A stretch of 64,000 bases of DNA from Fen-1362 sp049516395 (GTDB lineage: Bacteria > Planctomycetota > Phycisphaerae > Sedimentisphaerales > Anaerobacaceae). This document shows, in pieces, positions 59,906-64,000 of the stretch. Under the pieces are notes generated by a model, which had not been told where the DNA came from, ran no database searches, and worked only from the letters and a program-made list of their open reading frames with translations. The DNA is taken from assembly GCA_049516395.1 (NCBI GenBank), contig JBEKTD010000002.1, positions 1 through 64,000 of the forward strand, written 5' to 3'. The stretch's first letter is position 1. The number at the start of each line of letters is the position of its first letter. Position numbers and translations under genes: made by a program.

Positions 59906-62365
59906 ATGCAAAAAGATCCTTTGGAAAAACTTTCCTGTATTTATAAAGAATATGCTGAACTATGCGCTAAGCGAGGTGAAGTGTCGGAAGAAGATACAAG
60001 GGCGAATATTTTAGATCGTATTCTACATGAGGTGTTAGAATGGCCAAGAGATGCCGTGCATAGAGAAGTATATCTAAAGCCCGGTTATTTGGACTACGAA
60101 CTTGTAGTGGGTACTAGTGTGGCTGTTATCGAAGCTAAAAAAAGTGGAAAGTCTTTTGTTTTCCCCTATAAAAAGAATACTCATAAATCTTATAAAATAT
60201 CTGGATCGTTATCAACAGACATAGATATTAAAAAAGCTATTGAGCAAACACAGCATTATTGCAGCGAAAGAGGAATTAGATTTGGCATTACTACAAATGG
60301 ATATTCTTTCATAATCTTCAGAGCCATAATAGAAGGTATGTCTTGGCGTGATGGCTCAGCTCTAGTTTTTGTCTCACCTAAAGATATCGAGAGCAGATTT
60401 ACAGAATTTTGGAACATCCTAAGCTATGAAGCTGTGTATAATGGAAAGTTAAGAGAACATTTTTCGCCAAAAATAGTTGAGCCAAGAGGATTTCACAGAC
60501 CGATTGATGGGATTGTTGATGCTGAAGCAGAATATGGGAGAAATCCTCTTAATGCGGCACTAGGCCCGTATGTGGAGAGATTTTTCGGGGACATAGCAGC
60601 TCAAGATGATATAAAGTTGTTGGAACACTGTTATGTTCATACTCGACCGTTACAAATAATTGATCAGAACCTTAATATTGCAATCCGAGACAGCATACCC
60701 AAATTTGCCCCTTCTACGACAAAACAAATCGAAACTAGTGAATATTCTCAAGGGGGTAAAGTAGAAAGTCAAATACGGCAATCCATTGTAGATGCAACGC
60801 AGGCATGCAGGGTCGTATTAATCATGGGTGGCATCGGTTCAGGAAAATCTACATTTCTTAAAAGATTCTTTAAGGTCGTAATCCCAGATCTATTATTAAA
60901 TAAAGGGCCGATATTTGACATATATTTGGATTTTTTGGGGGAACCAGAAACAATCGACGAACTTAGAATTGTTTTCTGGAGAAAACTGGCAAATGTATTA
61001 AGGTCCAGAGACCATACGCTACAAGCAAAAGAAACTTTGGAGGCATTAATATCTGATGAGCTAGGTGTGATAAAAGGCATCTATGGAAGTACTCCAGCCA
61101 TCTGTGAAACGAAGGTTCAAGACGCCCTATATAATCTTCTTCAGGAAAATGAGAAATTTGCAAATGCTGCATTGGTTCATATTGTAAAAAATAAGAATAT
61201 TCCGGTAATCGTCTTCGATAACGTAGACCATCTTAAAATAGATGCAGAAATTCAGATATTTACCTATGCCCAACAATTAGCAAGGGCAAGAAAATGCATA
61301 AGTATTATTGTTTTGCGTGAAGAGTCTTATTGTGCCGCAAAAATGCAAAAACATCTCACGGCTTACAATATAAGCACTTATCATTTGTCCTCACCACGAT
61401 TTGTTGAACTTTTAAAAAATAGACTTGATTTCGCATCAAATGCTGCTGCGAAAGTACAAAGGGATAATCTATTGTCTCCTGATGCTCATCGCAATCAGCA
61501 GGTCTTGGATTTCTTTCAACTTTTAGGCAAATCTATCCTGGACCCTAGGGAAAATTATCTTGCCCGTCTTATAGAATCAATATCATTTGGGAACGCACGT
61601 TTAGCACTAAAATTACTTGAAGAATTCATGACCTCAGATACCACTAATATCGAGAAGATTCTTGCTAAATATTATGAATCTGGAAGTTATCTAATCCCAT
61701 ATCACGAGTTTACAAAGAGTATAGTATTGGGCCCGAAACGATTCTATAAAGAATCGCGTAGCGTCATACTAAATCTATTCGCTGCAAGTGATAAAATAAA
61801 CTCAAGTCATTTTACATCATTGCGAATATTAAGATATTTGAGCAATGCCATGAAAGCAAAACAGGATCCTGAAGGTTTTGTAAGTTTGCAGCAACTCATT
61901 TCAGAAATCGTAGATATTTTCGACAATGAACAGGACTGCATTTGGAATCTTGAAAGACTTATTGATCTTAGAAGACAATTGGTCGAACTTGATACCCATA
62001 GAAGTGATACTCTTAACGGTGCCTCAAGCATTAGAATTACAGCCTCAGGTATGTATTATCATACTATATTTGCAAAATCGTTTGCGTATCTAGATCTAAT
62101 GTGGCAAGATACACCATTTAATGATGATAAAATCGCAAAGCAATTAGCGAGGAAGATGCATGATATATTGATGAAAGATAGGTTTGATCGCGTTGAGATA
62201 TTTTTAGATTATCTTGAAAAAGAAGAGAAGCGAGAATTCGATCAATCTGCTATTGTGTTATCAGATCAAAATCAATTCTATGGTCGCGTCATACCGTATA
62301 TTAAGGATGGTTATGAACGTGACAAAGGAATTATTTGTGCAAAACTGTGTATAAATCTGAAATAG
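59906..62365 (+). CDS. HsdR_N-like nuclease fused to STAND-like P-loop NTPase
   Basis: An 819-residue protein. Residues 1-180 resemble the N-terminal nuclease domain of type I restriction R subunits: Asp63 (GYLDYELVV), Glu76-x-Lys78 (AVIEAKKSGK) and the Q-x3-Y element (Gln114...Tyr118). Residues 300-470 are a P-loop NTPase with Walker A GGIGSGKST (308-316) and Walker B PVIVFDNVD (433-441), then a helical region to the end. No helicase motifs, so it is not HsdR. The gene is far more AT-rich than its neighbours and stands alone, which suggests horizontal gain and a defence role; both are inferences. An AAGGTAATTTT site precedes the ATG. Confidence 0.78.
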   Translation: MQKDPLEKLSCIYKEYAELCAKRGEVSEEDTRANILDRILHEVLEWPRDAVHREVYLKPGYLDYELVVGTSVAVIEAKKSGKSFVFPYKKNTHKSYKISGSLSTDIDIKKAIEQTQHYCSERGIRFGITTNGYSFIIFRAIIEGMSWRDGSALVFVSPKDIESRFTEFWNILSYEAVYNGKLREHFSPKIVEPRGFHRPIDGIVDAEAEYGRNPLNAALGPYVERFFGDIAAQDDIKLLEHCYVHTRPLQIIDQNLNIAIRDSIPKFAPSTTKQIETSEYSQGGKVESQIRQSIVDATQACRVVLIMGGIGSGKSTFLKRFFKVVIPDLLLNKGPIFDIYLDFLGEPETIDELRIVFWRKLANVLRSRDHTLQAKETLEALISDELGVIKGIYGSTPAICETKVQDALYNLLQENEKFANAALVHIVKNKNIPVIVFDNVDHLKIDAEIQIFTYAQQLARARKCISIIVLREESYCAAKMQKHLTAYNISTYHLSSPRFVELLKNRLDFASNAAAKVQRDNLLSPDAHRNQQVLDFFQLLGKSILDPRENYLARLIESISFGNARLALKLLEEFMTSDTTNIEKILAKYYESGSYLIPYHEFTKSIVLGPKRFYKESRSVILNLFAASDKINSSHFTSLRILRYLSNAMKAKQDPEGFVSLQQLISEIVDIFDNEQDCIWNLERLIDLRRQLVELDTHRSDTLNGASSIRITASGMYYHTIFAKSFAYLDLMWQDTPFNDDKIAKQLARKMHDILMKDRFDRVEIFLDYLEKEEKREFDQSAIVLSDQNQFYGRVIPYIKDGYERDKGIICAKLCINLK

Positions 62366-62556
62366 CTTTCACGGCGATAACCATAGTAATAACCAAAGAT
62401 AAACGATAAATATTTTGAAATAGTCCACCTTTCTTTTTTCAATCTCAGAGCTATCAATAAAATATAATTGAGCATATTCTAACGCCCCCCTTCCTTTATG
62501 CAAGAATTCAGGCCAAACGCTCCGCGAGAAATTAGACAGGTGAACAGTTGAGCAGT

Positions 62557-62631
62557 AGAAAAACAGTGTAACCTGTGAAATCCCTTCGACGCACTACGTT
62601 TGCTCAGGACAAGCCGTGTAATCAGTGGCGA
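62557..62631. repeat. Dispersed repeat, GTGTAA...CCCTTCGAC...GCTCAGGAC
   Basis: Mixes GTGTAACCTGTGAAAT and GTGTAATCAGTGGCG with CCCTTCGAC and GCTCAGGACAAG, so two repeat types are nested. Confidence 0.5.
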
Positions 62632-62682
62632 AACCCCGTTTTTACGCTAAAAACAGCGTTTTGCATGCTTACATCGTGGTTT

Positions 62683-62866
62683 TGCTCTTAGCAGAACGGT
62701 TTTCGTCTTAGCAGATTGGTTCTCGTCTTACGGGGACGATTATCATCTTAGCAAAGCCAATCCCGTCTCACGAAAACGGCGTTCGTCTTACGAGGATGGG
62801 TTTCGTCTTACGAAATCGAATCCTGTCTTACGGGGACGATTATCGTCTTACGAAAATGGTGTTGCA
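62683..62866. repeat. 20-bp-period tandem array
   Basis: About nine units of exactly 20 bases with consensus near TTTCGTCTTACGAAAACGG. Unit starts include TTTTCGTCTTAGCAGATTGG, TTCTCGTCTTACGGGGACGA, CGTTCGTCTTACGAGGATGG and GTTTCGTCTTACGAAATCGA. The GTCTTA(C/G) core is best kept; the last five bases vary. There are no spacers, so it is not a CRISPR array. Confidence 0.8.
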
Positions 62867-63228
62867 TACCTGCATCGCGGCGATGCAAATTCAATTTACC
62901 GGACTACAAATACGGAGACGCAAATTAATGTAAATATATTGTGGACATCGTAAACCCGCATAGTTGCCCCTATACTGCAAGTTTACGCCAAAATAGACCA
63001 AATCAGGCGACAACAAAAATTAAATCGGCCAGGCAATTTTCCCGACAGGCGGGGTGAAGATGTCCGCCGGACAAATATAAAATTGTCCCCGAGGAGTGAC
63101 AGATTCTGTCACTGGCGGGCAGGTTGAACTAAAGACGTAAGACCTAAAACAGCGAACAGTGTGGAGCGTATAGCAGACGAAATGCTAACGACTATATACT
63201 AACGACTAAATATGAAAGGAGAACTACT

Positions 63229-63843
63229 ATGCCCGCATTCCCAAGGACAGAATCGGAAGTCATAGCGCTGGCGGAGGCCATGGTGGCCGGTTATACAGCG
63301 CACGCCGCCGATTTCCCATCGGTTACAGTGGCGACGCTTTCTACTGCGCTATCGACTTTCCAGACCAACCGACAGGCGCAAATCAGCGCCCGGTCGCAGG
63401 CCCAGCTTGCAACCGAGACAAAGGAAGATAAGCTCGAAGCACTCGTGGAATTGATGAAAAACGACCTCAAAAAATCCGAGGTGGACACGGCTGCTGACCC
63501 GACGAAACTCGCTGAAATCGGCTGGGGACCTCGGCTACAGCCGATGCCGGTGGACCCTCCGGGCCAGCCGGACAATTTCCACCCGACAGCCGAAGGGCCG
63601 GGCGATATATGGCTGGAGTGGGAAAGCCCTGCAATGGGCGGACTTGTAAGAAACTACATCATCGAATGCCGTGAGCAGCCGGCAGGCGGCAGTTTCGGCG
63701 ACTGGGCCGTAGTGGGAACATCGCTCAATACCGATACCCACCTGCTCGAACAGCCGCGCGGAATACAATTGGAATACAGGGTAAAATCAGCCAACGTTTC
63801 TGGCGAGAGTGCGCCGAGCAATACAGCAGCGGTCGTTCTTTAA
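63229..63843 (+). CDS. Fibronectin type III-like protein with helical N-terminus
   Basis: A 204-residue protein: an alpha-helical first half (MPAFPRTESEVIALAEAMVA and onward, with a Gln/Ala-rich stretch) and a fibronectin type III-like second half (GPGDIWLEWESPAMGGLVRN then YRVKSANVSGESAPSNTAAV). No signal peptide or membrane helix, so the protein may be cytoplasmic, which is unusual for this domain. AAGGAG precedes the ATG. Such proteins recur in planctomycete genomes and their role is unknown. Confidence 0.75.
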   Translation: MPAFPRTESEVIALAEAMVAGYTAHAADFPSVTVATLSTALSTFQTNRQAQISARSQAQLATETKEDKLEALVELMKNDLKKSEVDTAADPTKLAEIGWGPRLQPMPVDPPGQPDNFHPTAEGPGDIWLEWESPAMGGLVRNYIIECREQPAGGSFGDWAVVGTSLNTDTHLLEQPRGIQLEYRVKSANVSGESAPSNTAAVVL

Positions 63844-63853
63844 AAGAACTAAA

Positions 63854-63883
63854 CAGCCCTCGCCTATAAACGGCAAAGGGCTG
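63854..63883 (+). terminator. Weak terminator hairpin after FN3-like gene
   Basis: Stem CAGCCCT / AGGGCTG with a 16-base loop, then an AT-rich stretch without a long T run. Confidence 0.45.
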
Positions 63884-63910
63884 GGAATCATATTTTAAAA
63901 ACAGCGTTCA

Positions 63911-63932
63911 GCCCTTCGACCTTGCTCAGGAC
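63911..63932. repeat. Dispersed CCCTTCGAC...GCTCAGGAC repeat
   Basis: CCCTTCGACCTTGCTCAGGA, matching phrases at 62583-62609 and 35949-35968. Confidence 0.5.
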
Positions 63933-64000
63933 GGGCGGACAGCGTGTAGCGGATAGGCGCTAAATACGACACGTAGCGGAGCGCAGAGCCCGTTTCGGAA

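Larger units (their letters stand above)
62366..63228. other. Gene-free 863-base region with tandem array and repeats
   Basis: Contains a dispersed repeat (62557-62631), the 20-bp-period array (62683-62866), the palindrome AGTGACAG...CTGTCACT at 63095-63113 and the direct pair CTAACGACTA at 63183 and 63199. No supportable gene. Confidence 0.5.

Noticed and set aside
62683..62866. CRISPR array
   Set aside because: Units are contiguous 20-bp variants with no spacers, and no cas gene is present.

Overview
The window looks like a chromosomal segment of a Planctomycetota bacterium, most likely class Phycisphaerae (Sedimentisphaerales-like). This is inferred from: a dockerin-like repeat on a secreted C10 protease, two proteins with PEP-CTERM-type tails, an HNH-AP2 protein, TMTC-like TPR membrane proteins, a stand-alone PilM-type operon and single-gene housekeeping loci scattered without long operons. 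No rRNA, tRNA or CRISPR array was recognised.

Layout. 1-2 kb: small membrane proteins (DUF3185 fragment, lmo0937-like), an MscS-like TM protein, an AhpD-like protein and an orphan CsrA. 2-9 kb: an alpha-glucan module (GH57/DUF3536, MalQ, and a convergent TIGR02094-type phosphorylase); a second, classical glycogen phosphorylase lies at 51.7-54.2 kb. 9-16.5 kb: secreted C10 protease with dockerin-like end, cysteine hydrolase, TrmB, Nudix hydrolase, zinc-ribbon membrane protein, orphan CHASE8-like sensor, secreted GH12 glycanase. 16.5-21.2 kb is an accessory stretch: HNH-AP2 gene, palindromes, a 220-bp direct repeat pair around a small membrane protein, and a three-gene HEPN / unknown / TIGR04255 cassette. 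21.2-28.7 kb: MtaB with an in-frame repeat insertion, then a three-gene PilM-type locus whose proteins share Gly/Arg-rich segments. 28.7-37.7 kb: M24 peptidase, a tiny peptide gene, rhomboid protease, DUF981, cupin, HD hydrolase, YWTD-repeat PEP-CTERM protein, an unknown tail-anchored protein, PurC and a methyltransferase. 37.7-44.3 kb: tandem TMTC-like proteins, a Mur-ligase-like protein, a DHH phosphoesterase. 44.8-51.5 kb: TIGR03768 metallophosphoesterase, a decayed chemoreceptor fragment, a PAS histidine kinase/NarL-type regulator pair, then TPR and STAS-like genes preceded by two copies of one intergenic repeat. 54.5-57 kb: Rh-type ammonium transporter, GNAT, DUF3788. 57-59.6 kb: three tandem copies of a secreted protein, each with its own promoter and terminator. 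59.9-62.4 kb: an AT-rich 819-residue HsdR_N-like nuclease/P-loop NTPase. 62.4-64 kb: a 20-bp-period tandem array and a fibronectin-III-like protein.

Three themes recur. (1) A promoter module with a 16-bp spacer is repeated in front of several unrelated genes in the second half. (2) Dispersed repeats, some invading or abutting coding ends, are frequent. (3) Accessory genes with defence-like domains sit in AT-rich or repeat-rich ground. The best candidates for undescribed biology are the nuclease-NTPase at 59.9 kb, the HEPN/TIGR04255 cassette, the 20-bp array at 62.7 kb, the clustered GTTAAC sites at 15.05 kb and the paired repeats around the two-component output genes at 49.5-51 kb.
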